From positions 62,001-126,000 of the forward strand of contig QUAH01000010.1 of the NCBI GenBank assembly GCA_003426165.1: DNA of 64,000 nucleotides, read 5' to 3'. Positions 13,492 through 21,638 of this stretch are shown one piece after another; positions within the stretch are counted from its first letter, which is position 1; every line of letters starts with the position of its first letter. The notes under the pieces are model-generated. The model was not told the DNA's origin, ran no database searches, and saw only the letters and a program-made list of their open reading frames with translations. The DNA is from Candidatus Saccharicenans subterraneus (GTDB lineage Bacteria; Acidobacteriota; Aminicenantia; Aminicenantales; Saccharicenantaceae). Position numbers and translations under genes: made by a program.

Positions 13492-16242
13492 ATGCCAAAG
13501 TTTTTAAGGCTCAGTCTACTGGTCTTATTTACCATTCTCCTGGTTTCCGGGCTGGCCCTGGCCCAGGAGAGGGGTTCGGTCCGCGGCCTGGTCAAGACCG
13601 CCGACGGCCGGATTCTGGAGGGGGCCACGGTCATCATTTCCGGTAAACCCCTGCCCCTGGGCAAGGAATATATCACCGGAAAGGACGGGGGCTTTTTGTT
13701 CCAGGCCCTGCCCCCGGGCAAGTACACCCTGGTGGTGACCCACCCGGAGATGATTGATTTCACCGCCGAAGTAGTCGTGGCCGTTGACCGTCAGACCTTT
13801 GTCAATGCAGTCATGCAGCCCGTGGGTAAAATTTCGGAGGAGGTGACGGTAGTTGCGGCGATACCTGCTATTGACCTGAAATCCACAGAAGTCTCGGCCA
13901 ACTGGGTGTCCGATACTCTCCAGAAGTTGCCCCTGGGGCGTTCCTACGCTTCACTGTTTCAGCTGGCCCCGGGTGTCGCCGATAACCGCGACTTCGCCCC
14001 GGCGGCTGGTGGTGGCAAGCAGGACAACGTCTATCTCTATGACGGTTCCAATATTACCAACCCCTTCTTTGGTTACCTTGGTTCCAATTTTTCGGAAATG
14101 GATATCCAGGAAGTGAATATCAAGAGGGGTGGCATCAGCGCCGAGTTCGGGCGCTCGGCCGGAATGGTGACCAATGCCATCACCAAGTCCGGCTCAAACC
14201 AGATCTCCGGTTCCTTGAGATTCGTCTTTGAACCCTCAGAATTTACCTGGAAGAGCCATGACCCGAACATCATCACCAAGTACGACCGCTATGCTCCCTC
14301 CATTGGCATAGGCGGGCCCATTATCAAGGACCGGCTGTGGTGGTATGTTTCCGGCAACCTGCCTTACTCAAGGACGACCGGCCGGGTCAACAACCTCGGT
14401 CCGGTGCCCGATGCCAAGAGCACTTCCAACGAGCTGTTTGCCAAGATTACGGCCAACCCCTGGCGGGCCCATATTTTCTCGGTGAGTTTCAGGAACAATG
14501 ATTATACCAACAAGAATTCCGGTATCGGGGTGAATGACGCTCCCAGCGTGGCCGTTAATGGAAATGGCCTGTCCCGGATCATCTATGCTTCCTGGGTCTG
14601 GACCATAACCCAGTCCACACTGCTGGAAGTCAAGTACGACCACGTGAACGAAAACTACAAGAGCGTTCCTATCAACGAGCTCGGCTACCTGCCACCGTTT
14701 GATATCAACAACCTGGACAAGATGGGCTATTTCCAGACCGCTACCGGTTACATCATCCCGCCGGCCACGGCTTCCGGTCAGTACGTGGGCGGGGCTTCAG
14801 AGTACAATACCCAGAACTTTTTCCGCGATGAGTTCAAGCTGGTCTTTACCAAGTACCTGGATTTCACCGGGCATTCCCACGTCATCAAGGCCGGGTTCAG
14901 TTATGACGACGGCGGCGAGTACCTGGAAAGGCTGGCCAACGGCTGGGGCAGCATCATCGTCACCACTTATGGCGGACAGCCGGTCTTTCGCTGCCGCTAT
15001 TACTCGGAGCAGCCACCCCAGGACTCCCGCGGCCGGACCTACGGAATCTTCCTGCAGGATAACATCAGCATCGGCGAGCGGTTTACGCTCACCCTGGGCT
15101 TCCTGCTGAACCGCGATGAGTTCAGCGTCAAGACCGAAGAGAAAATCAAGTTCCTGACCTTCAATTTTGACAAGGAAATCCAGCCGCGCTTTGGCTTTAC
15201 CTATGTCCTTGACCCCAAGTCCGGCGACAAGGTTTTCGCCAGCTTCGGCCGCTACAACAACATGGATAACCGCTCACTGGCCAGGGCGGCCGCCCCGGTA
15301 CGCATTTTCCGGACCGATACCTATTTCTCGCGTACCGATGGGACCAAGATTGCCGATGTCATCCAGGCCAATGAAACCGGCAAGATAATCCATCCGGATG
15401 TCAAGCCGACCTACACCGACGAGGTGGTGGCCGGTTACAGCCGTCCGCTCAACAAGGACTGGACGGTTGAGGTCTGGGGACAGTACCGGTATGTGAATCA
15501 CATTATCGAGGATTTCCCGACCAGGAACCGTGAGACCTCTCCCGGAAGCTACATCTACCACAACCTGGACGGGCAACTGATTTCCTGGTATTTCCTGCCG
15601 CCAGACATCCAGGCCAAGATACCCCAGAGCGGGTTCAACCCGTTTTTTGCTTCCAAGGCTCGCCGGGTCTACAAATCAGTAAATATCGAATTGAAAAAAC
15701 AATATTCCGACAAGTGGTCGCTGACGGCCATGTACACCCTGAGCCGGATGAGCGGCAACTGGGACCTGGACTATGCTCCGGGTACAGCCCTGTTCTATGC
15801 TTCGTCCTACATTGAGGATGCACCCGGGTTGTACCTCAGCGACCCCAACCGCGAAGGCATTCTGTCCGGAGACAGGACCCACGTCTTCAAGCTGTTCGGA
15901 ACCTGGCAATTCCTGAAAAGAACCACCTTTGGCGGTTACCTCCGGGTGCAGAGCGGAGCCCCCTGGGAAATGAGGGGCCGCGATTACTATGGCAACTATT
16001 ATCGCTACCTGGAGCCGGCCGGCAGCCACCGGCTGAAGACCTGGGTCAACTGCGACATGCAGATCAGCTACGAGATTCCTCTTTCTCGCTTCCGGGCCAT
16101 CCTGGAGGCCAGGATGATGAACGTCTTCAATGCCCAGACTGCTCTGAGAATTGACACTCGCGGCGACCAGCCCAGCTACATGATGCCGACTTCTTACGCT
16201 CCACCCAGAACTTTCGCCCTGACTTTCTACGTGAATTATTAG
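13492..16242 (+). CDS. Oar-like TonB-dependent outer-membrane receptor with carboxypeptidase-regulatory domain
   Basis: 916 aa from the ATG at 13492, chosen because AGGAGG lies 7 nt upstream and a signal peptide (LSLLVLFTILLVSGLALAQ) follows at once; an earlier in-frame ATG at 13459 would bury the signal. Domains: signal peptide 1-25, carboxypeptidase-regulatory-like beta-sandwich (about 28-110, GSVRGLVKTADGRILEGATV), plug (about 130-240, KLPLGRSYASLFQLAPGV, then GISAEFGRSAGMVTNAITKSG), and a 22-strand-type barrel ending in an aromatic beta-signal (ALTFYVNY). Such receptors import large or glycan/peptide substrates with TonB energy. No SusD-like partner lies next to it. GC content returns to the genome norm here. 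Own promoter and terminator. Confidence 0.9.
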   Translation: MPKFLRLSLLVLFTILLVSGLALAQERGSVRGLVKTADGRILEGATVIISGKPLPLGKEYITGKDGGFLFQALPPGKYTLVVTHPEMIDFTAEVVVAVDRQTFVNAVMQPVGKISEEVTVVAAIPAIDLKSTEVSANWVSDTLQKLPLGRSYASLFQLAPGVADNRDFAPAAGGGKQDNVYLYDGSNITNPFFGYLGSNFSEMDIQEVNIKRGGISAEFGRSAGMVTNAITKSGSNQISGSLRFVFEPSEFTWKSHDPNIITKYDRYAPSIGIGGPIIKDRLWWYVSGNLPYSRTTGRVNNLGPVPDAKSTSNELFAKITANPWRAHIFSVSFRNNDYTNKNSGIGVNDAPSVAVNGNGLSRIIYASWVWTITQSTLLEVKYDHVNENYKSVPINELGYLPPFDINNLDKMGYFQTATGYIIPPATASGQYVGGASEYNTQNFFRDEFKLVFTKYLDFTGHSHVIKAGFSYDDGGEYLERLANGWGSIIVTTYGGQPVFRCRYYSEQPPQDSRGRTYGIFLQDNISIGERFTLTLGFLLNRDEFSVKTEEKIKFLTFNFDKEIQPRFGFTYVLDPKSGDKVFASFGRYNNMDNRSLARAAAPVRIFRTDTYFSRTDGTKIADVIQANETGKIIHPDVKPTYTDEVVAGYSRPLNKDWTVEVWGQYRYVNHIIEDFPTRNRETSPGSYIYHNLDGQLISWYFLPPDIQAKIPQSGFNPFFASKARRVYKSVNIELKKQYSDKWSLTAMYTLSRMSGNWDLDYAPGTALFYASSYIEDAPGLYLSDPNREGILSGDRTHVFKLFGTWQFLKRTTFGGYLRVQSGAPWEMRGRDYYGNYYRYLEPAGSHRLKTWVNCDMQISYEIPLSRFRAILEARMMNVFNAQTALRIDTRGDQPSYMMPTSYAPPRTFALTFYVNY

Positions 16243-16295
16243 AGTTAGAAATTGACCGGATCGGGAAAATACCAGTCCGGTCCTTAAGACCTGAA

Positions 16296-16324
16296 GGGGG
16301 CACGAGAGTGCCCCCTTTTTATTT
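16296..16324 (+). terminator. Rho-independent terminator after the TonB receptor
   Basis: An 8-bp perfect stem GGGGGCAC/GTGCCCCC with loop GAGA is followed by TTTTTATTT. The T-run overlaps the end of the convergent tautomerase gene. Confidence 0.92.
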
Positions 16325-16522
16325 GGTGTCTTTTCGGTATTTTTCGGAGGCCAGGACACCGGCCGTCATGAATTCGTCCAGGGGCATTTCCTGGATCCAG
16401 ACCCGGATGGTCTCCAGCGGAGCCTGAATGGATTCCTGGACAGCCCTGGTCACGGCCTCCAGCAGGGCTTTTTTCTGTTCCTTGGTTCGGCCTTCAAGCA
16501 GGTGTATTTCCACCAGCGGCAT
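16319..16522 (-). CDS. 4-oxalocrotonate tautomerase family enzyme
   Basis: 67 aa, the length of canonical 4-OT. The catalytic amino-terminal proline follows the initiator Met (MPLVEIHLLEGRTKEQK). Arg11 and Arg38 (ETIRVWIQEM) occupy the positions of the 4-OT substrate-binding arginines, counting from Pro1. These small hexameric enzymes interconvert enol and keto acids. The ATG at 16522 has a good ribosome binding site (GGGAGG). No catechol meta-pathway genes are nearby, so the substrate is unknown. Confidence 0.85.
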   Translation of the reverse strand: MPLVEIHLLEGRTKEQKKALLEAVTRAVQESIQAPLETIRVWIQEMPLDEFMTAGVLASEKYRKDTK

Positions 16523-16577
16523 TTTGACCTCCCGATTTATGATAAGATTGAGATAACATCCATACTATAACAGCCCG

Positions 16578-17258
16578 TTATCTGCCGTCCCATCGTGTGC
16601 CAGGGGCCAGATCCGGAGTCTGCATCCCCTTCAGTATTTCCAGCAACTCGCTCAGGATCATGGCCGTGGCCCCCCAGATTTTATGTTGTTCAAATTGATA
16701 GAAGGGGACCAGGACTTCGCGGCCCCGGAGCAGCCATTGTTCCTGTTTCAGGTTGTTTCCGTCGAGAAGATGGGAGAGCGGCACCTCGATAACCGAAGCC
16801 ACCTCGCCCGGGCAGGGGCTGAAGTTCATCTCGGTCTGGCTTATGGCCACCACCGGAAAAATGCAGTAGTTGCTGGGCTGAACGTAAAGTGGTGTCAGCT
16901 GGCCGACCAAGATGATCTTTTCAGTTTCAATTCCGAGTTCTTCCCTGGCTTCTCGTCCGGCAGCCTGCTCGATGTTCTCCCCGGGCTGAATTCCACCGCC
17001 CGGGAATGAAATCTGGTTCTGGTGATGGCTGCCCAGCCCGGTTCTGTGGATAAAGACCAGGTGTGGCTCTGACCCTTTTGGATAGAGCAGAATAAGGACT
17101 GCGGCCTTAAGACAGGTTTCCAGGACATCCTGGTAGGTCAGGGTCGAGGGAGGAGGAAGGGGACTCATTCTCAGCTGGGCCAGCAGCCCTGGCTTTTCCT
17201 GGCTCAGTCTACGGGGAAGCCACTCTATGATCGAATCCAGCTGGAAAGGTTTGTTCAT
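16578..17258 (-). CDS. NUDIX hydrolase, CoA pyrophosphatase type
   Basis: 226 aa. Complete Nudix box G-x5-E-x7-REAREELGI (GGIQPGENIEQAAG then REAREELGI). It is preceded by the CoA-pyrophosphatase signature region VFIHRTGLGSHHQNQISFPGG, which suggests hydrolysis of CoA or CoA derivatives to 4'-phosphopantetheine and 3',5'-ADP. The N-terminal 40 residues are variable. It starts 26 bp after the transglutaminase gene stops on the same strand and may be cotranscribed with it. Confidence 0.88.
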   Translation of the reverse strand: MNKPFQLDSIIEWLPRRLSQEKPGLLAQLRMSPLPPPSTLTYQDVLETCLKAAVLILLYPKGSEPHLVFIHRTGLGSHHQNQISFPGGGIQPGENIEQAAGREAREELGIETEKIILVGQLTPLYVQPSNYCIFPVVAISQTEMNFSPCPGEVASVIEVPLSHLLDGNNLKQEQWLLRGREVLVPFYQFEQHKIWGATAMILSELLEILKGMQTPDLAPGTRWDGR

Positions 17259-17284
17259 TTGACAATCAAGCTTTCAACCAGGAA

Positions 17285-19951
17285 TTACTTCAGCCAGGCC
17301 AGGGTCCTGACCAGTTGCTCTCCGGTGCCGATCCGGTAACCTTCAGAATAAAAAATGACCTGGCCCCCGGGGCGACAGGCCAGAACCAGGGGCAGGCCGG
17401 GGGATTCCTTCCCCAGGGCCCGGAGAATCGCTTTCTTGAGCTCGCCTTCGGAATCGTAGAGCAATCTAACCGAGTCGGGCAGCCGCCGGTAGCTGGCCGG
17501 TTCGAACCCGGCCGGCAGGGTATCCCTGGTCACCACCACGGCCAGCAACCCTGGCCAGGCGGCGAATTGACCGGCCAGAGTCTGGACCTCTTCCAGGAGA
17601 TGCTTGGTTGGCTCCCTGTCCGGCTCGACCAGCATCAGAATAAAATTCCGGCCTTCGGTAATCGTGGACAGGTTGAGCCCCGTCTGTCTTTTCAGGTCAT
17701 AAACCCGGGCTTCCGGATTAAGCTGGCCCAGTATATCCGGTTCCCGCAGGCTGGTTCTCAGGGTAATACTGACCGAAGTTTCCTTTTCGGATGGAACCTC
17801 GAAGAACTTAAGGCGGCAGAGGACGCTGCCGTCGGGCTGCCGGTTGCCGCTGACGAGGAGATAGTGGCCGGGGTCAACCAGTAGCCGGCAGGGAAAGGAA
17901 TTAAGGGCCGGTTCGTTCTCATAATCCAGGGTCCGGTATTTTCCCTGGCTGAGGCGGGCCAGGGTGAAATGGGTGTAATAGACCGGCCTGGGCAACCCGG
18001 GTATTGGTCCGTAATTGAGGGTCAGACTGGACTTGGTCAGGGCAGCTGGCCGGGGGCCCTCGTCTCCGAAAAATACTTCTCGCCATTGGCCCTGGGCCAG
18101 GTAACAGGGGCGACCGGTAGCCTGGTCAATCCTGGCCGGAATCCCCAGGGTCCTGGCTATGGCCACATACAGGATTTTCATGGAATAGATGTCTGCCCGG
18201 CCGAGCTGCAGGGCCCGGTGAGGAAAGAGGGGCACGTTGTAATAGTTGCTGTCATCAGTCTTGATGTTGACCTTAATCCAGTCGGCTATTCTATCAGGGT
18301 TTTCCCTGAAAGCAGTTTCTGCTTCTCTGAATTTTTCTTTGAGGTCTTTTCTCCAGGGGGTCAGCAATTCCCGGCCGATTCGAGGGGAAACAACAAAGTT
18401 AATGTAGGTTTCCTCATCCAGTCCTTCATTCCTGCCCGGGGCTTCCCACAGGTGGTGGAGCAGAATGGCGGCCGGGGTATCACGCAGGTCCTTGGCAGTA
18501 ATAGCTCCCAGCAGGCCAAGCCCGGTTTGGAATTCTTCTGGTTTCAGAAGGTAGAGATAGTCGAGGATCTCCAGCCAGTTACCGCGACTGGATTCCAGGT
18601 ACTTCCAGGTCAGTTCTTCGGGTAAGCCCTTTTCCCGGGCAAAGATGCTGGCGATATCTCTATTTATGAATGATGATTCATATGTGGCCCTGATGATGTC
18701 TTCCAGTCTGAGGCGCCGGTTGTTCTCTTCGGCCCGGGCCGGGTCGGCCGGTTCAACCGACCGGGCTACCGGGGGAATTATGTCCAGGTCGATTTCCCTT
18801 TCGGACAGGTCTGGTTCGGTCAGGGTAAGGGATAACTTTTCAAGGCTGCCGGCCGTTACTTTCTGCCAGGCCAGGAGATCATCTTTGTAGGCAATGACCA
18901 TCAGGTCTCCCAGGCCGGTTAGGATGGAAGCCAGGCCTTTCTCGTCGGTCGATTTGACGGCCACAGGATAGAACTCGGCGTAGTTATAGAGGCAGAACTC
19001 AACGGTGGCTCCAGAGACCGGGGCCCCGGCCCTGTCTCTGACTTCTACCGTGAGCCGGGCGGTCGGGGCATACAGGGAAAGCTGGTTGATGCGGGTGAAA
19101 AGTTCGGTCCTGGTTAGAGTTTCCTCTGGCCCCTGGTATTGCCCGAAAACTGTGGTGTGAACCATCATGGCCCTCTTGGCCGGGCCCGAGAACCAGCCCA
19201 TGTTCAGCTCGGGTTCCGGCTCGCAGGCTCCCAGGTAGTACCAGTGGCCGTTAACCCAGACCTCCACCCAGGCGTGGTTGTCATCGGTATGGGCCCAGCG
19301 GGGGGTATAGACCTGGCGGGCCGGAATGCTCACCGCCCGCAGGGCAGCCACGGTGAAGGTCGATTCTTCACCGCACCGGCCGAAGGCCGTTTTGACCGTG
19401 GCCAGGGGGGCAGAAGTACGTTCATCTGTGGGCCGGTAGGTCACCTTTTCGTGGCACCAGTGATTGACTTCCAGAGCGGCCCGGTACATGTCCAGGTCCT
19501 TAATTCTCGGTTTCAGTTCTTCAAAGAACACCTGGCGGGCCCGGTCCGGGTTTTCGTTGTTGACCCGGTAGGGGAGAACAAAATGGCGGAAGATATCCTC
19601 GGGAATCTCCCGGCCCCAGCTGAAAAACTCCCTGGCCTCAAAAGCGGTCCTGACCTGCTCCAGGAAATACTGGCCATCCAGGTTGGCCAGGTCGCTCAGG
19701 GGCATGAAGGCATAGAGAAACTCCATGGCTTCTTTTTCTCTGGCACTCAGGCCCTTCATAACAGAAAACAGCTCCTGCTGTCGGCCCCGGGCCAGTTCGA
19801 CTCTTCTCAGGTACTGCTTATGAACCAGCTGGCGGTAGGACGAATCCTGAAGGAAATGTTCCTGGCGGCTGCAGGCTGGCGTCAACCAGCAGCAGCCGGA
19901 AATAAGGATCAATGTCAGTAACCTTCGAATAAGAATGCTCTTATGTTTCAT
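17285..19951 (-). CDS. Lipoprotein with two transglutaminase-like domains and a thioredoxin-like C-terminus
   Basis: 888 aa. Lipoprotein-type N-terminus (LILISGC, residues 14-20). First transglutaminase core at about 150-245 with Cys193 (GRCGEESTF) and His226 (DNHAWVEVWV); the third position falls near GACEPE rather than a clear Asp. A carboxypeptidase-regulatory-like beta domain follows (about 300-375). A second transglutaminase-like region (about 555-630, SMKILYVAIARTLGIPARI) has no Cys at the nucleophile position. The C-terminus (about 755-888) looks like a thioredoxin/TlpA-like fold without CxxC. Likely a periplasmic surface protein acting on peptides or proteins. Start at the ATG 19951. 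Upstream of NUDIX. Confidence 0.78.
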   Translation of the reverse strand: MKHKSILIRRLLTLILISGCCWLTPACSRQEHFLQDSSYRQLVHKQYLRRVELARGRQQELFSVMKGLSAREKEAMEFLYAFMPLSDLANLDGQYFLEQVRTAFEAREFFSWGREIPEDIFRHFVLPYRVNNENPDRARQVFFEELKPRIKDLDMYRAALEVNHWCHEKVTYRPTDERTSAPLATVKTAFGRCGEESTFTVAALRAVSIPARQVYTPRWAHTDDNHAWVEVWVNGHWYYLGACEPEPELNMGWFSGPAKRAMMVHTTVFGQYQGPEETLTRTELFTRINQLSLYAPTARLTVEVRDRAGAPVSGATVEFCLYNYAEFYPVAVKSTDEKGLASILTGLGDLMVIAYKDDLLAWQKVTAGSLEKLSLTLTEPDLSEREIDLDIIPPVARSVEPADPARAEENNRRLRLEDIIRATYESSFINRDIASIFAREKGLPEELTWKYLESSRGNWLEILDYLYLLKPEEFQTGLGLLGAITAKDLRDTPAAILLHHLWEAPGRNEGLDEETYINFVVSPRIGRELLTPWRKDLKEKFREAETAFRENPDRIADWIKVNIKTDDSNYYNVPLFPHRALQLGRADIYSMKILYVAIARTLGIPARIDQATGRPCYLAQGQWREVFFGDEGPRPAALTKSSLTLNYGPIPGLPRPVYYTHFTLARLSQGKYRTLDYENEPALNSFPCRLLVDPGHYLLVSGNRQPDGSVLCRLKFFEVPSEKETSVSITLRTSLREPDILGQLNPEARVYDLKRQTGLNLSTITEGRNFILMLVEPDREPTKHLLEEVQTLAGQFAAWPGLLAVVVTRDTLPAGFEPASYRRLPDSVRLLYDSEGELKKAILRALGKESPGLPLVLACRPGGQVIFYSEGYRIGTGEQLVRTLAWLK

Positions 19952-20148
19952 GTGCTAATCCCCGTCGTTTTTCTATTCCAGGTTCGATTTTATAATCCGG
20001 GAAGTTTAATATCAAGCATCGGGCCTGCCCCCCGGTGACGGTCAGGCCGGCTGGTTTTCGATTAATTCCACAATTATTCTTTCTAATCATTTCCAGCTTG
20101 AATATAATCTGTTCAGGAAGAAAAATTTCAAGCTAAATGGAGGTTCTG

Positions 20149-21486
20149 ATGAATTTTCCAGGATTGAGCCGAAAAATGGGTGGCCCGTTGCTGCTGAGCC
20201 TGTTAATGGTGTTGATTTTTTTTACCGGTACTTCCTGCCGGAAGGGGGAGAAAGAAGAACAGGTTGCGCTGACGGTTAAACCCGGGGTCGAGGTTCTGCT
20301 GGAAAAAAGACTGGACCTCCTGCGGGGTAAAAGGGTAGGCCTGATTACCAACCCTTCGGGCGTGGACCGCCAGTTGCGTTCGACGGCCAGGTTGCTGAAG
20401 GAGCACCCTGAGGTCAACCTGGTTGCTCTGTATGGCCCCGAGCATGGTATCCGGGGTAACGCCCAGGCCGGCGAGTACGTACCATTCTATTTTGATGATA
20501 AGTACGAGCTTCCGGTATTCAGTCTGTACGGCCAGTCGTTCAGGCCTGAACCGGGAATGCTGAAGAACATTGATGAATACATGAGAAGTTTTGACACCCA
20601 GGCAGTCGGGAAGATTCCGGACAAGGCCATGATCGAAAACATCGAGGTGCTGGTCTTTGACATTCAGGATGTGGGGACCAGGGTTTATACCTACATTGCC
20701 ACCATGGCCTATGCCATGGAGATGTGCGCCGAGCTGGGTATAGATTTTATTGTGCTGGATCGCCCCAACCCCATTACCGGACTGACCCTGGAAGGCGCAG
20801 TTCTCAAGTACCCGGAGTTCAGCTCGTTTGTCGGGCTCTACCCGATTCCGCAGCGACATGGGATGACCGTGGGGGAGCTGGCCAGGTTGTTTAACGACCG
20901 CTTTCTTAAAAAGAAGGCCAGGCTGACGGTCATTCCGATGGAAGGCTGGAAGAGAGAGATGTGGTTTGACCAGACCGGCCTGCCCTGGGTCATGCCCTCG
21001 CCCAACATGCCAACGCCCGAGACGGCCACGGTCTACCCGGGCCAGGTTTACCTGGAAGGAACCAATGTCTCAGAAGGCAGGGGGACCACCCGGCCCTTCG
21101 AGTTGTTCGGTGCTCCCTGGATAGACGGTTACGACCTGAGCGAACGCCTGAACAGGCTGGCTCTGCCCGGCGTCATCTTCCGGGAAGCCTGGTTCACCCC
21201 GAGCTTTTCCAAGTTCCGGGGCGAGCTGTGCGGCGGTTGCCAGCTGCATGTAACCGACCGCCTGGCCTACCGGCCTTTTCTGACGGCCCTCTGGATCATG
21301 GCTACCATCAGGAACATGTACCCCGATAAATTTGCCTTTCATCCCGACTACTTCGATAAGATTATGGGCAATTCCGAGGTCCGCCTGGCCCTGGAGCAGG
21401 GACGTTCGCCTCAGGAAATTGTCAGGGAACTGGAAACCGGTCTGAAAGAGTTTGAGAAACTGCGCCAGCCTTATCTGTTATATTGA
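20149..21486 (+). CDS. namZ: DUF1343 / NamZ-type exo-beta-N-acetylmuramidase
   Basis: 445 aa from the ATG at 20149, preferred over the ATG 12 bp upstream because GGAGG sits 5 nt before it. N-terminal membrane/lipoprotein-like segment (LLLSLLMVLIFFTGTSC), then DUF1343 (GH171): GKRVGLITNPSGVDRQLRST, LYGPEHGIRGNAQAGE, FDIQDVGTRVYTYI, LDRPNPITG, MPSPNMPTPETATVYPG and EGTNVSEGRGTTRPFE are all family blocks. NamZ releases terminal N-acetylmuramic acid from peptidoglycan fragments, so it acts in the periplasm in wall recycling or scavenging. A TATAAT at 20103-20108 could be its -10. No mur or nag recycling gene adjoins directly, though nagB lies 5 kb downstream. Confidence 0.88.
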   Translation: MNFPGLSRKMGGPLLLSLLMVLIFFTGTSCRKGEKEEQVALTVKPGVEVLLEKRLDLLRGKRVGLITNPSGVDRQLRSTARLLKEHPEVNLVALYGPEHGIRGNAQAGEYVPFYFDDKYELPVFSLYGQSFRPEPGMLKNIDEYMRSFDTQAVGKIPDKAMIENIEVLVFDIQDVGTRVYTYIATMAYAMEMCAELGIDFIVLDRPNPITGLTLEGAVLKYPEFSSFVGLYPIPQRHGMTVGELARLFNDRFLKKKARLTVIPMEGWKREMWFDQTGLPWVMPSPNMPTPETATVYPGQVYLEGTNVSEGRGTTRPFELFGAPWIDGYDLSERLNRLALPGVIFREAWFTPSFSKFRGELCGGCQLHVTDRLAYRPFLTALWIMATIRNMYPDKFAFHPDYFDKIMGNSEVRLALEQGRSPQEIVRELETGLKEFEKLRQPYLLY

Positions 21487-21553
21487 ACAGCCCGCTTCTT
21501 GCTTGCCAGACGACTAAATATATGGGGACTTGAACTAAGAATGGCCCGGACAC

Positions 21554-21583
21554 TTGTCAGAACTGCTTGATTTAACATAGAAT
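21554..21583 (+). promoter_or_regulatory. Sigma70-like promoter for the glutamine synthetase gene
   Basis: TTGTCA (21554-21559), 18-bp spacer, TAGAAT (21578-21583), about 55 bp before the ATG at 21639. No NtrC or PII-linked site is apparent. Confidence 0.4.
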
Positions 21584-21638
21584 ATTGGCTCTTCCGCTGA
21601 GGAGCCGGAAAATATAAAAAACTATAAGGAAGGCTGAC

